A DNA stretch of 64,000 nt from Bacillota bacterium (GCA_021768085.1 JAETOJ010000004.1:1-64000), one strand, 5' to 3'; positions 15,434 to 26,143 are shown, numbered from the stretch's first letter. Notes: generated by a model not told the origin, from the letters alone. Numbers and translations are program-made.

Positions 15434-16819
15434 TCATCGCCGCCCGAAGGTCAGAGGCGTGCCCTCGGCGTACATTCTGCGAAACAGCCGCACCAAAATC
15501 ACCACCGCCGCCGCGGCCAACACCGACTCGGCCAGGAACTGGGCGTAGGCCAGGCCGTACAGGGGGAACAGGCGGTTCAGCAGGAACAGCGCGGGGATCT
15601 CCAGCACGATCTTGCGCAGCACGGCAAAGAGCAGGGAGTACCGCCCCAGGCCGCAGGACTCGAACACGCCCACAGCCAGAAAATCCAGGGCCAGCAGGGG
15701 CAGGGCCAGGCACATCCCCCGGAGGAACCGGGCGCCGTAGCCCACCACCGCCTCGTTGTCGATAAACAGGCCCACAATGGGCGACGCCCCGGCGTAGTAT
15801 ACCGCGGTGATGGCCAAGAGGAAGGCACCGGCGATTTTGACGTTGAAGATCAGGGTGTCCTTCATCCGGTTTACATTGCCGCTGGCGTAGTTGTAGCTGA
15901 TCAGGGGCATGATCCCCTGGGACAGGCCAAAGACAATCTGCATGGGGATCATGTTGACCTTGTAGGCGATGCCCATGGCGGCCACGGCGTCCGGGCCCGC
16001 GGCGGCGGTGAAGTTGTTCAGCACCGTCATGCCCGTCACATTCAGCAGGTTTTGAATGGCGGCGGGCACCCCCACGGCGCAGATTCCCGTCAGAATCCTG
16101 CCGCTGTGAGGCAGGAGGGCGGGGTTGATGGACAGGCAGGTCTTTCCCCTCCGCACCGCCAGCAGCACCAGGTAATACCCGCAGGCGGCGCAGTTGGACA
16201 AAAAGGTGGCGCAGCCTGCCCCCGCCGCCCCCATGCCCAGGCCCCAGGGGAGGATGAAGATGGGATCCAGCACGATATTCAGCAGGCAGCCGCTCATGGT
16301 GCCCACGCTGGCGTGGAAGGAGGCCCCCTCAGAGCGCACCAGATAGGCCATCACCACGTTGAGGATGGCAGGGGGCGCGCCGCAGGCGGCCGTCCAGAAC
16401 AAGTAGTCTCCGGTGGCGGCGTCGGTGGCGGCGTCCGCCCCCAGCACCACCAGCAGGGGGCCCCGGAACACGGTCACCATCAGGGAGAATATCAGGCCAC
16501 TGGCCAGGGCGCAGTAGAGGCCCACCGCGGAGGTTTTCCGCACAGTGGCGTAGTCCTTCGCCCCCAGGGCACGGCTCATCAGGCTGGACGAGCCTATGCC
16601 GAACAGGTTATTCACCGCGTTGAAGGCCAGCAGCACCGGCGCGGCCAGGGTGACGGCGGAGGTCTGGATGGGATCGTTGAGCAGTCCCACGAAGTAAGTA
16701 TCCGCCATGCTGTAAAAAATGGCCACAAGGCAGCTGATCACCGTGGGCACGGCCAGAGTCAGCACCGCCCGGGGGATGGGCATGGTTTCAAACAGGTCTG
16801 ATTTTTGGGTGTGTTCCAT
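15434..16819 (-). CDS. MATE-family multidrug efflux transporter
   Basis: 461 aa with twelve hydrophobic segments in two halves. The first half opens with FETMPIPRAVLTLAVPTVIS and FYSMADTYFVG, the typical MATE start; the second half begins near PAAIQNLLNVTGM. It would expel cationic compounds in exchange for Na+ or H+. The start is ATG 16819, with GAGGTGCAACG before it. The longer frame to 16915 would run into a hairpin-array element and is rejected. A TGCTATAAT box next to that element (minus strand, 16860-16868) is probably its -10. Confidence 0.9.
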   Translation of the reverse strand: MEHTQKSDLFETMPIPRAVLTLAVPTVISCLVAIFYSMADTYFVGLLNDPIQTSAVTLAAPVLLAFNAVNNLFGIGSSSLMSRALGAKDYATVRKTSAVGLYCALASGLIFSLMVTVFRGPLLVVLGADAATDAATGDYLFWTAACGAPPAILNVVMAYLVRSEGASFHASVGTMSGCLLNIVLDPIFILPWGLGMGAAGAGCATFLSNCAACGYYLVLLAVRRGKTCLSINPALLPHSGRILTGICAVGVPAAIQNLLNVTGMTVLNNFTAAAGPDAVAAMGIAYKVNMIPMQIVFGLSQGIMPLISYNYASGNVNRMKDTLIFNVKIAGAFLLAITAVYYAGASPIVGLFIDNEAVVGYGARFLRGMCLALPLLALDFLAVGVFESCGLGRYSLLFAVLRKIVLEIPALFLLNRLFPLYGLAYAQFLAESVLAAAAVVILVRLFRRMYAEGTPLTFGRR

Positions 16820-16859
16820 CGTTGCACCTCGACTGTTTCCAATGAGCTTTGTTTTCTCC

Positions 16860-16973
16860 ATTATAGCACAGCCGCAAGCCGCCAAGCGGCTTGCGCGCCG
16901 CATTTTGCTGCGCAAAATGCCGCCCGCTCTGCGGGCCGCCGTGTATCACACGGCGTTTGTCGATATTATAGCA
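16860..16973. repeat. Hairpin-array element A with 9-bp flanking direct repeats
   Basis: ATTATAGCA occurs at both ends (16860-16868 and 16965-16973). Between them are four tight stem-loops: CGCAAGCCGC/GCGGCTTGCG, GCATTTTG/CAAAATGC, GCCCGC/GCGGGC and CGCCGTGT/ACACGGCG, most with ~3-nt loops. The same modules in the same order occur in element B (25664-25835) with compensating base changes. Read on the minus strand, the flanking repeat is the extended -10 box TGCTATAAT. No gene is encoded. Confidence 0.75.
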
Positions 16974-17076
16974 TGGCCGGAGAGGAATGAAAATAGGCGC
17001 TGTCCCCCATTTTTGGGTTGCCGGAACGGGGAAAATGGTATAAACTATCTTCAAGCCAAGGATTGGAGGAATTGTA

Positions 17077-17469
17077 ATGGAACTGAACATCGGCCTGAAG
17101 GGCCGCGCCGAAACCACCGTCACGCCGGAAAACACCGCCCAGGCGGTGGGGTCCGGGCTGGTGCCCGTGTTCGCCACGCCGTACATGATCGCCCTGATGG
17201 AGGGCGCCGCCGTCAACGCGGTGCAGGCGGCCCTGTCAGCGGACGAGGGCACAGTGGGCACCCGGCTGGACGTGACCCACGACGCCGCCACCCCCATCGG
17301 CCTGAAGGTGTGGGCGGAGGCGGAGCTGGTGGCGGTGGAGGGCCGGAAGCTCACCTTCGCCGTGGCCGCCTACGACGAGCGAGAGCAGATCGGCGGAGGA
17401 ACCCATGAGCGGTTTATCATCAAGCCCGAGAAGTTCCTGGCCCGGGCCCAGGCCAAGGGCAAGGCGTAA
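17077..17469 (+). CDS. Thioesterase-family (FlK-like hot-dog) protein
   Basis: 130 aa, single hot-dog fold. MELNIGLKGRAETTVTPENT at the N-terminus, ALMEGAAVNAVQ (the Glu-containing helix typical of FlK-like thioesterases) and a central LDVTHDAATPIG segment match the fluoroacetyl-CoA-thioesterase-like family. Probably hydrolyses a small acyl-CoA; the substrate is unknown. ATG 17077 follows ATTGGAGGAATTGTA. The gene is monocistronic and closed by a terminator. Confidence 0.8.
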   Translation: MELNIGLKGRAETTVTPENTAQAVGSGLVPVFATPYMIALMEGAAVNAVQAALSADEGTVGTRLDVTHDAATPIGLKVWAEAELVAVEGRKLTFAVAAYDEREQIGGGTHERFIIKPEKFLARAQAKGKA

Positions 17470-17505
17470 AAAACCAGCCGTCCGCACCGCGGACGGCTGG
17501 TTTTT
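17469..17505. terminator. Bidirectional terminator (thioesterase / MalY-like gene)
   Basis: The arms 17469-17485 and 17489-17505 (AAAAACCAGCCGTCCGC and its complement) form a perfect 17-bp stem with A- and T-tracts on each side. Confidence 0.85.
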
Positions 17506-17510
17506 ATCTG

Positions 17511-18716
17511 TCAGGCGTTGAACACGTACTGATCCAGCCGGTGGAACGCCTCCTCCACCCGGGAGAGAGGCAGGGCCAGGTTCACCCGGATATGGCAGGG
17601 GCCGTGGAACATCCGCCCGTCCTGCCAGGCCACCCCCACGTCCCAGCCCATCCGCTCCAGCTCGTCGATGGTGGCGCCGTGGGCGGCGCACCAGTCCGTG
17701 CAGTCCAGGAACAGCATATAGGTGCCCTGGGGACAGGATACTTTCACGCCGTCAAAATGCGCCGCGATATACTGGCAGGCGAAATCCACGTTGCCCGTCA
17801 GCACCTGCCGCAGCTCGTCCAGCCACATCTGCCCCTCTGAGGAGTAGGCGGCGATGAGGGCGTGCATGGACAGCACATTCATCTCGTTGTAGTGGCACAG
17901 GGAGGACTCCTTGTCCACCCGCTCCCGGAGCCAGGGGTTATAGATGACATGGTAGCTGCCCACCAGCCCCGCTAAATTGAAGGTCTTGGAGGGGGCGTAC
18001 AGGGCCGCGGTGCGCTGCTGCGCGTCCTCGCTGATGCTCTGGGTGGGGATGTGCTGGTAGCCCTCCAGGGTCAGATCCGACCAGATCTCGTCGGACACCA
18101 CGTACACGTCGTGCTTGCGAAACAGCTCCATGGCCCGCTCCAGCTCCCACCGCTCCCACACCCGGCCGCAGGGGTTGTGGGGGGAGCAGAACACGGCAGC
18201 GTGGATGTGGTGTTCCACGATCTTCCGCTCCATGTCGTCAAAGTCCATCCGCCACACGTTGTCCCCGTCCAGCGCCAGGGGGCTGTGGACGATGCGGTAG
18301 CCGTTGTCGGTGAGGGCGTGGGTGAAGCCGATATAGGTGGGGGAGTGGAGCAGCACATTGTCCCCCCTGGAGCACAACACGTTCAGCGCGGACACCACCC
18401 CGCCCAGCACGCCGTTCTCGTAGCCGATGTGTTCCCGCTCCAGCCCCGTCACCCCGTTGCGCGCCCGCTGCCAGCGGACAATGGCGTCATAGTACCCGTC
18501 CGTGGGGGAGAAGTAGCCGAAGGCGGGGTGTTGGGCCCGCTCTATCATGGCGGCGGGTATGCCGGGGAAGGTGGGGAAGTTCATGTCCGCCACCCACATG
18601 GGGATGGCGTCGAAGCCCTCCCGGGGGGCGCCGGGGCGGCCGGGCTGGCCGATGCCGTCCAGGGCGATGGCGTCCCGCCCGTGGCGATCCAGAATGGAGG
18701 TAAAATCGTATTTCAT
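17511..18716 (-). CDS. MalY/PatB-type PLP-dependent cystathionine beta-lyase / aminotransferase
   Basis: 401 aa, fold-type I. Diagnostic motifs are PMWVADMNFPT near residue 40, SPHNPCGRVW around 170, VVSDEIWSDL around 205, and APSKTFNLAGL around 240, which holds the PLP lysine. The C-terminus ends with HIRVNLALPLSRVEEA. It cleaves cystathionine or cysteine-type C-S bonds, giving homocysteine or thiol plus pyruvate and ammonia. ATG 18716 is 28 bp after the hppA stop and is preceded by AAAAGGACG, so it is probably co-transcribed with hppA. Confidence 0.88.
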   Translation of the reverse strand: MKYDFTSILDRHGRDAIALDGIGQPGRPGAPREGFDAIPMWVADMNFPTFPGIPAAMIERAQHPAFGYFSPTDGYYDAIVRWQRARNGVTGLEREHIGYENGVLGGVVSALNVLCSRGDNVLLHSPTYIGFTHALTDNGYRIVHSPLALDGDNVWRMDFDDMERKIVEHHIHAAVFCSPHNPCGRVWERWELERAMELFRKHDVYVVSDEIWSDLTLEGYQHIPTQSISEDAQQRTAALYAPSKTFNLAGLVGSYHVIYNPWLRERVDKESSLCHYNEMNVLSMHALIAAYSSEGQMWLDELRQVLTGNVDFACQYIAAHFDGVKVSCPQGTYMLFLDCTDWCAAHGATIDELERMGWDVGVAWQDGRMFHGPCHIRVNLALPLSRVEEAFHRLDQYVFNA

Positions 18717-18744
18717 TGGGGAAAAACGTCCTTTTCTATGGAAA

Positions 18745-20856
<2,112 letters not shown>

Positions 20857-20916
20857 AACGACATGCTCCTCTCTTGGCCGCCGCGGCACAGGCCGGGCGG
20901 CGTATTTCTATTTTAT

Positions 20917-20945
20917 ATTTTACACAAGCTGGATGCGTTTTGCAA
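20917..20945 (-). promoter_or_regulatory. Promoter of hppA
   Basis: On the minus strand TTGCAA (20945-20940), a 17-bp spacer and TAAAAT (20922-20917). Start of transcription near 20910. Confidence 0.6.
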
Positions 20946-20987
20946 GATAAAAATGCGTCTTTTCGGCCAAAAACCAAAAAGACGCAT
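20945..20987 (-). terminator. Terminator of the trkA-trkH unit
   Basis: Minus strand: ATGCGTCTTTT (20987-20977) pairs with AAAAGACGCAT (20963-20953), followed by a T5 tract. It directly abuts the hppA promoter. Confidence 0.75.
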
Positions 20988-21018
20988 ACAAAAGAACGAT
21001 ATTTTTTTCACAATCCTC

Positions 21019-22458
21019 TCAAGAGCGCTTCCAGGCGCTCCTGCTGAACAGCACCAGAATGGGGAACATCTCCAGCCGCCCCAGCACCATCAGGAAGGAC
21101 AGCACCAGCTTGCTCAGCACGGAAAAGGCGGCAAAATTCCCCGCCGGGCCCACCAGCTCCAACCCCGGGCCCACGTTGCTGATGCAGGTGATGACGGCGG
21201 TGAGGGTAGTGCCGAAGGAGAAGTTGTCCAGCCCCACCACGATGGCCATGCTGAACACCAGAAACAGGTTGATGATGAAATAGCACTGGGTGGTATGGAG
21301 GGTGGCCTCGGGCAGGGGCGCGCCGTCCAGCCGCACCACTGACACGGCCCGGGGATGGATGATGGAACGCACCTCCCGGGCGGCGGAGCGGATGAGGATG
21401 AGGATCCGGCTGCACTTGATGCCGCCGCCGGTGGAGCCGGCGCAGGCCCCGATGAAGGTGAGCACCACCAGCAGCACCTTGGAGAACTCGGGCCACAGGT
21501 CGTAGTTGGCGGAGGAGAAGCCGGTGGTGGACACGATGGACGCCACCTGGAAGGCGGCGTACCGCACGCACTCCCCCACGCCGTTGTAGATGTCCCGAAT
21601 GTTCCAGGCGATGGCGGCGGTGGACACCGCCACCATGATCAGGAAGAACCGCAGCTCGTCGCTTTTCAGGGCCTGCTTGGCCTTGCCGGTGAGGATGAGG
21701 AAGTAGACGGCGAAGTTCACCGAGAACAGCAGCATAAAGACGGTGATGATGATCTCCACCGCCGGATTGCCGAAGGCCCCCACCGAGGCGTTCCGGTCGG
21801 AAAAGCCGCCGGTGCCGGCGGTGGACATGGCGTGGGTCACCGCGTCGTACCAGTTGAGGCCGGCGATGCGCAGGCACAGCGTCTCCAGCACCGTCAGGGC
21901 CAGATAGATGGCGTACAGCACCTTGGAGGACTGGGAGGCCCGGGGCATCAGCTTGCTTTTCACCGGCCCGGGGCTCTCCGCCCGGATCAGGAAGTTGGAG
22001 CTGATCCCCAGGAAGGGCAGCAGGGCGGCGGTGAGCACCAGCACCCCCATCCCCCCCAGCCAGTGGGTGAAGGAGCGCCAGAACAGCAGCCCCATGGGCA
22101 GGCCCTCAATGGCGGTGAGGATGGTGGCCCCGGTGGTGGTGAAGCCGGAAATGGTCTCAAAGAAGCAGTCCACATAGGATCCGAACTGCCCGGAGAACCA
22201 GAAGGGCAGCGCCCCGAAGGCCCCGAACAGCACCCAGATCAGGCCCACGGTGAAAAAGCCCTCCCGGGCGAAAAAGTCTTTCTTGGGCTTGAGGAGGAAC
22301 ACGGGCACACAGGCCGCCGCCAGAATGATCAGGATGGCCGACAGAAAGGGAATGGGGCTCTCCCCGTAGATCAGGGCCACCCCCATGGGCAGCAGCATGG
22401 CCGCCGCCTCGATGAGCAGGGTAAAGCCGGTGATGCGCAACACCAGTTTGAAGTTCAT
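21019..22458 (-). CDS. trkH: Trk/Ktr-type potassium uptake channel subunit
   Basis: 479 aa, four M1-P-M2 repeats. Filter regions are visible at ISGFTTTGATIL, MSTAGTGGFSDRNASV, VSTTGFSSANYDLWPE and the fourth around CISNVGPGLELVGP; GACAGSTGGGIKCSR follows the third. ATG 22458 (MNFKLVLRI) with GAGGGC just upstream is preferred over an upstream start that would overlap trkA. It lies 4 bp after the trkA stop, so pore and gating subunits are translationally linked. Imports K+. Confidence 0.92.
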   Translation of the reverse strand: MNFKLVLRITGFTLLIEAAAMLLPMGVALIYGESPIPFLSAILIILAAACVPVFLLKPKKDFFAREGFFTVGLIWVLFGAFGALPFWFSGQFGSYVDCFFETISGFTTTGATILTAIEGLPMGLLFWRSFTHWLGGMGVLVLTAALLPFLGISSNFLIRAESPGPVKSKLMPRASQSSKVLYAIYLALTVLETLCLRIAGLNWYDAVTHAMSTAGTGGFSDRNASVGAFGNPAVEIIITVFMLLFSVNFAVYFLILTGKAKQALKSDELRFFLIMVAVSTAAIAWNIRDIYNGVGECVRYAAFQVASIVSTTGFSSANYDLWPEFSKVLLVVLTFIGACAGSTGGGIKCSRILILIRSAAREVRSIIHPRAVSVVRLDGAPLPEATLHTTQCYFIINLFLVFSMAIVVGLDNFSFGTTLTAVITCISNVGPGLELVGPAGNFAAFSVLSKLVLSFLMVLGRLEMFPILVLFSRSAWKRS

Positions 22459-22462
22459 GCCC

Positions 22463-23845
22463 TCAGCCCCCCGCCCGCAGGCCGCCGCCCTCGTAGATGT
22501 CATTGAGATCCAGAATGCCGCTGTCCCGGGCCACCACGATCACGTTGTCCCCGCTCTCCAGGGTGGTGGAGCCCTCGGGGATGATCACCTTCGCCCCCCG
22601 GACGATGACGGCGATGAGCACGCCCTTTTTCAGCTTCAGATCCTTCAGCGGCACGCCTAAATGCTGGGTGGAGGGGGCAGCCACGAACTCCATGGCCTCC
22701 GCCCGGCCCTCCGCGATGCGGTACAGGGCGATCATGGCGCTGCCCTTGGAGTTTTGCAGGCCCCGCACCATCCGCAGGATCTGCCCCGCGGTGGTGAGCT
22801 TGGGGGACACCACCGACTCCACCCCGGCGGAGTGGGCAATGGAGGTATAGTTCTGCCGGTTGGACTTGGCCACCACCTTGGACACCCCCGCCTGATGGGC
22901 GTAGAGGGAGATGATCAAGTTGTCCTCGTCCCGGTCAGTGAGGGCGATGAAGGCGTCGCTGGCGGCCATGCGCTCCTCGGTGAGCAGCTCCGGGTCGGTG
23001 CCGTCCCCGTGGATGATCAGGGAGTGGGGAAACTCCTCCGCCAGCTGGCGGCATCGGTCGTCCCCCTTCTCCACCACCTTGCAGCTCATGCCCAGCCGCT
23101 CCAACTGCACCAGCAGATAGAAGGCGATGCGGCCGCCGCCGATGATGAACACGTCCTTGATCCGGTGGGTCTGCCGGCCCAGCAGCTTGAAGAACTGGTG
23201 GACGCCGTTGGGGGTGCCCGCCACGTACACCCGATCCTCCCGGGCCAGTACGGTGGAGCCGTTGGGGATGAACACGTCGTCCCCCCGCTCCACGGCGCAG
23301 AACAGGATGGGCAGATCCTGGATCTTGGAGGACAGGGAGGCCAGGGAGCGCCCCGCCAGGAAGTCCGTCTCCTGGATGTGGAAGGAGATCAGCTCCACCC
23401 GGCCCCGGGCGAAGGTGTCGATGTTGGCGGCGGAGGGGAAGCGCAGCAGCCGGGAGATCTCCACCGCCGAGGCCAGCTCCGGGTTGATGAGCATGGTGAC
23501 GCCCAGATCCCGCTTCAGGGTGTCCAGATCGTTGGCGTACTCGGTGCCCCGCACCCGGGCCACCGTGTAGGGCACCCCTAAGTTGTGGGCGCAGTGGCAG
23601 CACAGCAGGTTGATCTCGTCGGAGGCGGTGGCGGCGATGAGCACGTCGCACTCCCGGGCCCCTGCCTCCAGCAGCAGATCCCGGGAGGCGCAGTTCCCCT
23701 TCAGACACATCACGTCCAACTGGTTGGACAGCCGCTCCAGCACGGCGTCCGTCTTGTCCAGAATGGTGACGCTGTGCCCCTCGTCGGACAGGTGCTCGGC
23801 CACGGTGCCGCCCACCTTGCCCGCCCCGGCAATGATGATATTCAA
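22463..23845 (-). CDS. trkA: Trk potassium uptake regulatory subunit (two RCK domains)
   Basis: 460 aa. Two Rossmann-type RCK-N domains, IIIAGAGKVGGTVAEHL at residue 3 and VFIIGGGRIAFYLLVQL around 230, each followed by an RCK-C domain. It binds NAD(H)/nucleotides and gates TrkH on the inner face of the membrane. TTG start (23845) with only a weak ribosome-binding site (GAGCTGATCGC), which may limit expression. First gene of the trkA-trkH unit. Confidence 0.92.
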   Translation of the reverse strand: MNIIIAGAGKVGGTVAEHLSDEGHSVTILDKTDAVLERLSNQLDVMCLKGNCASRDLLLEAGARECDVLIAATASDEINLLCCHCAHNLGVPYTVARVRGTEYANDLDTLKRDLGVTMLINPELASAVEISRLLRFPSAANIDTFARGRVELISFHIQETDFLAGRSLASLSSKIQDLPILFCAVERGDDVFIPNGSTVLAREDRVYVAGTPNGVHQFFKLLGRQTHRIKDVFIIGGGRIAFYLLVQLERLGMSCKVVEKGDDRCRQLAEEFPHSLIIHGDGTDPELLTEERMAASDAFIALTDRDEDNLIISLYAHQAGVSKVVAKSNRQNYTSIAHSAGVESVVSPKLTTAGQILRMVRGLQNSKGSAMIALYRIAEGRAEAMEFVAAPSTQHLGVPLKDLKLKKGVLIAVIVRGAKVIIPEGSTTLESGDNVIVVARDSGILDLNDIYEGGGLRAGG

Positions 23846-23891
23846 AGCGATCAGCTCGATTCGTTAAAAAAATCGGGAAAACGCGGCCAAA

Positions 23892-23926
23892 TCCCGCAAG
23901 GCGGCCGGGAAAGCCGCCCTGCGGGA
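23892..23926 (-). terminator. Terminator of ilvD
   Basis: Minus strand TCCCGCAGGGCGGC pairs with GCCGCCTTGCGGGA (one mismatch) around a CGG-rich loop. A T7 tract lies about 30 nt further, between ilvD and trkA. Confidence 0.6.
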
Positions 23927-23937
23927 ATTGGAGTGGA

Positions 23938-25599
23938 TTACTCTAACACCGCCCCCCGGGCGGCAGAGGTGACCAGCTTGGCGTACCGGGCCAGGTAGCC
24001 GCTCTTGATTTTGGGCTCGGGACACACCCAGGCGGCGCGCCGCTGGGCCAGGGTGTCCTCGTCCACCAGCAGCTGGATCTTACAGGCGGGTATGTCGATG
24101 GCGATCCGGTCGCCCTCCTCCACGAAGGCGATGGGCCCGCCCTGGGCGGCCTCGGGGCAGACGTGGCCGATAGAGGCCCCCCGGGTGGCCCCGGAGAACC
24201 GCCCGTCGGTGATGAGGGCCACGGACTCCCCCAGGCCCATGCCGCAGATGGCGGAGGTGGGGTTGAGCATCTCCCGCATCCCGGGCCCGCCCTTGGGGCC
24301 CTCGTAGCGGATGACCACCACGTCCCCCGCCACGATCCTGCCGGCGTAGATGGCCTCGATGGCCTCCTCCTCGGAGTTGAACACCCGGGCGGGGCCCTCA
24401 TGCCGCATCATCTCGGGGGCCACGGCGGAGCGCTTCACCACGCAGCCCTCCGGGGCCAGGTTGCCCTTGAGCACGGCGATACCGCCGTCGGGAGAATAGG
24501 GGCTGTCGATGGGTCGGATCAGCTCTGGGTTCCGGTTGACTACGCCCGATAAGTTTTCGGCCAGGGTCTTGCCGGTGCAGGTCATGACGCTGGTGTCCAG
24601 CAGGCCCTTTTTGTTCAGCTCCGCCATGACGGCGTGGACGCCGCCCGCGCCCTCCAGATCCTCCATGTAGGTGTCCCCGGCGGGAGCCAGGTGGCACAGG
24701 TTTGGAGTTTTGGAGGAGATCTCGTTGCTCATGTCCAGATCCAGCTCGATGCCGCACTCGTGGGCGATGGCGGGCAGGTGGAGCATGGTGTTGGTGGAGC
24801 AGCCCAGGGCCATGTCCACCGTCTCCGCGTTGTGGAAGGCGGCGGCGGTCATGATGTCCCGGGGACGGATGTCCCGCTTCACCAGCTCCATGATCTGCAT
24901 CCCGGCGTGCTTGGCCAGCCGCAGCCGGGCCGACCACACGGCGGGGATGGTGCCGTTGCCCCGTAGCCCCATGCCGATGGCCTCGGTGAGGCAGTTCATG
25001 GAGTTGGCGGTATACATCCCGGAGCAGGAGCCGCAGGTGGGGCAGGCGTTCTCCTCGTACTCCTCCACCCCCTGCTCGTCCAGCTTGCCGGCGTAGTAGC
25101 CCCCCACGGCTTCAAACATATGGCTCAGGCAGGTGCGCCGCCCGTCGTTGAGCCTTCCGGCCAGCATGGGCCCGCCGGAGCAGAAGATGGTGGGGATGTT
25201 CACCCGGGCGGCGGCCATCAGCAGCCCCGGCACGTTCTTGTCGCAGTTGGGGATCATCACCAGCCCGTCGAACTGGTGGGCCATGGCCATGGCCTCGGTG
25301 GAGTCGGCGATCAGATCCCGAGTGACCAGGGAGTACTTCATGCCCACGTGGCCCATGGCGATGCCGTCGCACACGGCGATGGCGGGGAACTCCACGGGGG
25401 TGCCCCCCGCGGCCCGCACGCCGGCCTTGACTGACTCCGCGATCTTGTCCAGGTTCATGTGGCCGGGGACGATCTCGTTATAGGAGCACACCACGCCGAT
25501 GAGGGGGCGCTCCAGCTCCTCCTTGGTGTAGCCCAGGGCGTAGAACAGGGAGCGGTTGGGAGCGGTGGGCACGCCCTTCTTCACGTTGTCGGAACGCAT
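23938..25599 (-). CDS. ilvD: Dihydroxy-acid dehydratase
   Basis: 553 aa, full length. The iron-sulfur cysteines are in [28 protein letters not shown] and [27 protein letters not shown] is the C-terminal signature. It converts 2,3-dihydroxy-isovalerate and -3-methylvalerate to the 2-keto acids of valine and isoleucine synthesis. ATG 25599 is fixed by AAGGAGG seven bases upstream; the longer frame would run into hairpin element B. No other ilv gene is nearby. The probable -10 (TGATACAAT, minus strand) is the flanking repeat of element B. Confidence 0.95.
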   Translation of the reverse strand: MRSDNVKKGVPTAPNRSLFYALGYTKEELERPLIGVVCSYNEIVPGHMNLDKIAESVKAGVRAAGGTPVEFPAIAVCDGIAMGHVGMKYSLVTRDLIADSTEAMAMAHQFDGLVMIPNCDKNVPGLLMAAARVNIPTIFCSGGPMLAGRLNDGRRTCLSHMFEAVGGYYAGKLDEQGVEEYEENACPTCGSCSGMYTANSMNCLTEAIGMGLRGNGTIPAVWSARLRLAKHAGMQIMELVKRDIRPRDIMTAAAFHNAETVDMALGCSTNTMLHLPAIAHECGIELDLDMSNEISSKTPNLCHLAPAGDTYMEDLEGAGGVHAVMAELNKKGLLDTSVMTCTGKTLAENLSGVVNRNPELIRPIDSPYSPDGGIAVLKGNLAPEGCVVKRSAVAPEMMRHEGPARVFNSEEEAIEAIYAGRIVAGDVVVIRYEGPKGGPGMREMLNPTSAICGMGLGESVALITDGRFSGATRGASIGHVCPEAAQGGPIAFVEEGDRIAIDIPACKIQLLVDEDTLAQRRAAWVCPEPKIKSGYLARYAKLVTSAARGAVLE

Positions 25600-25663
25600 A
25601 TGCAAGCCTCCTTTGGGGTTGCGCCGCCGGAGGGGGCTTGGGGCCCGGGCGGCTTTTTCCGGT

Positions 25664-25835
25664 ATTGTATCATCGACACAAGCCGCGAAGCGGCTTACGC
25701 GCCACTGTGTGGCGCGTAACCGGCCGAGCCGGTTACGCCTATGATGCGACAATGGCAACAGGCATTTTGCATACAAAATGCCTGCCCACAACGTGGGCCG
25801 CCGCGCAGAGCGCGGCGTTTGCCATTATTGTATCA
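25664..25835. repeat. Hairpin-array element B with 9-bp flanking direct repeats
   Basis: ATTGTATCA flanks the element at 25664-25672 and 25827-25835. Inside are six stem-loops: AAGCCGC/GCGGCTT, ACGCGCCAC/GTGGCGCGT, GTAACCGGC/GCCGGTTAC, GGCATTTTG/CAAAATGCC, GCCCAC/GTGGGC and CGCCGCGC/GCGCGGCG. The first and last three match element A in order, with compensating changes in two stems. It lies upstream of ilvD; no gene is encoded here. Confidence 0.75.
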
Positions 25836-25893
25836 CAAAGAAACCGGGAGCGCAATGGAAAATCGGCAGATGTCCATGCGCTCCCGGTGCTGA

Positions 25894-25922
25894 TTGACAA
25901 ACTATCCCCCGGATGTTAGTAT
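25894..25922 (+). promoter_or_regulatory. Promoter of small-peptide (toxin-like) gene, locus 1
   Basis: TTGACA (25894-25899), a 17-bp spacer and TAGTAT (25917-25922), about 67 bp before ATG 25989. Confidence 0.5.
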
Positions 25923-25945
25923 AAAGGCGGCGCTGTCGTGAAAAC

Positions 25946-25984
25946 GGTAGGCGGTTGGCTACATAGCCCCGAAAGGGGGTGTAG
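25946..25984 (+). promoter_or_regulatory. Structured 5' leader hiding the ribosome-binding site, locus 1
   Basis: CTACA (25959-25963) pairs with TGTAG (25980-25984) around CCCC-GAAA-GGGG (25967-25978). The GGGGGT ribosome-binding site forms the 3' arm. The segment 25946-25960 can pair over 15 bases (two G-U) with 26110-26124 downstream. The outer stem covaries with locus 2 (GTCAC/GTGAC). Confidence 0.65.
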
Positions 25985-25988
25985 AGAA

Positions 25989-26072
25989 ATGCTGATTACT
26001 GTGACGTTTTATGTCCATAAATGGGCAATTACGGTTCAGGTAAAATGCAGAAACCGCCACTCTGCCAAGTGA
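25989..26072 (+). CDS. 27-aa toxin-like peptide, locus 1 (RNRHSxK family)
   Basis: ATG 25989 to TGA 26070-26072. The sequence begins MLITVTFYVHKWAITVQVKC and ends RNRHSAK. It is rich in beta-branched residues with a basic tail. A second copy (53353-53430, minus) shares the ITVT/ITLH start, the VTI-type core and RNRHSxK. Leader hairpin, antisense promoter and 3' hairpin are all conserved between the copies, which argues for function. The design matches type I toxin-antitoxin loci (Fst/par, holin-like toxin). I cannot place the peptide in a named family, and toxicity is inferred. Confidence 0.6.
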   Translation: MLITVTFYVHKWAITVQVKCRNRHSAK

Positions 26073-26137
26073 CGGTTTCCTGTGATCTTGTGAAACCTTT
26101 GCAAAGCTGAGCTAACCGCTTACCGACAGCGCTCTAT
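26040..26137 (-). ncRNA. Predicted antisense (antitoxin) RNA, locus 1
   Basis: From the minus-strand promoter at 26171-26144, transcription would start near 26137 and run into the 3' end of the peptide gene. It would stop at the GAAACCGTCACT/AGTGGCGGTTTC hairpin (26079-26050), which is followed by TGCATTTT. The stem is better paired on this strand (T-G) than on the sense strand (C-A mismatch), as expected if it is the antisense terminator. Predicted length is about 98 nt. Confidence 0.6.
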
Positions 26138-26143
26138 ATTTTT

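Noticed and set aside
16860-16973. CRISPR array or tRNA cluster in the hairpin arrays (also 25664-25835)
   Set aside because: The stem-loops differ from each other and there are no equal repeats with spacers. None of the hairpins carries the conserved T-loop or cloverleaf of a tRNA.
25989-26072. Dismissing the 27-aa frame as random
   Set aside because: Chance was considered first, but the second locus repeats the peptide tail, the leader hairpin (with compensated bases), the antisense promoter and the 3' hairpin. Chance was therefore rejected and the module reported.
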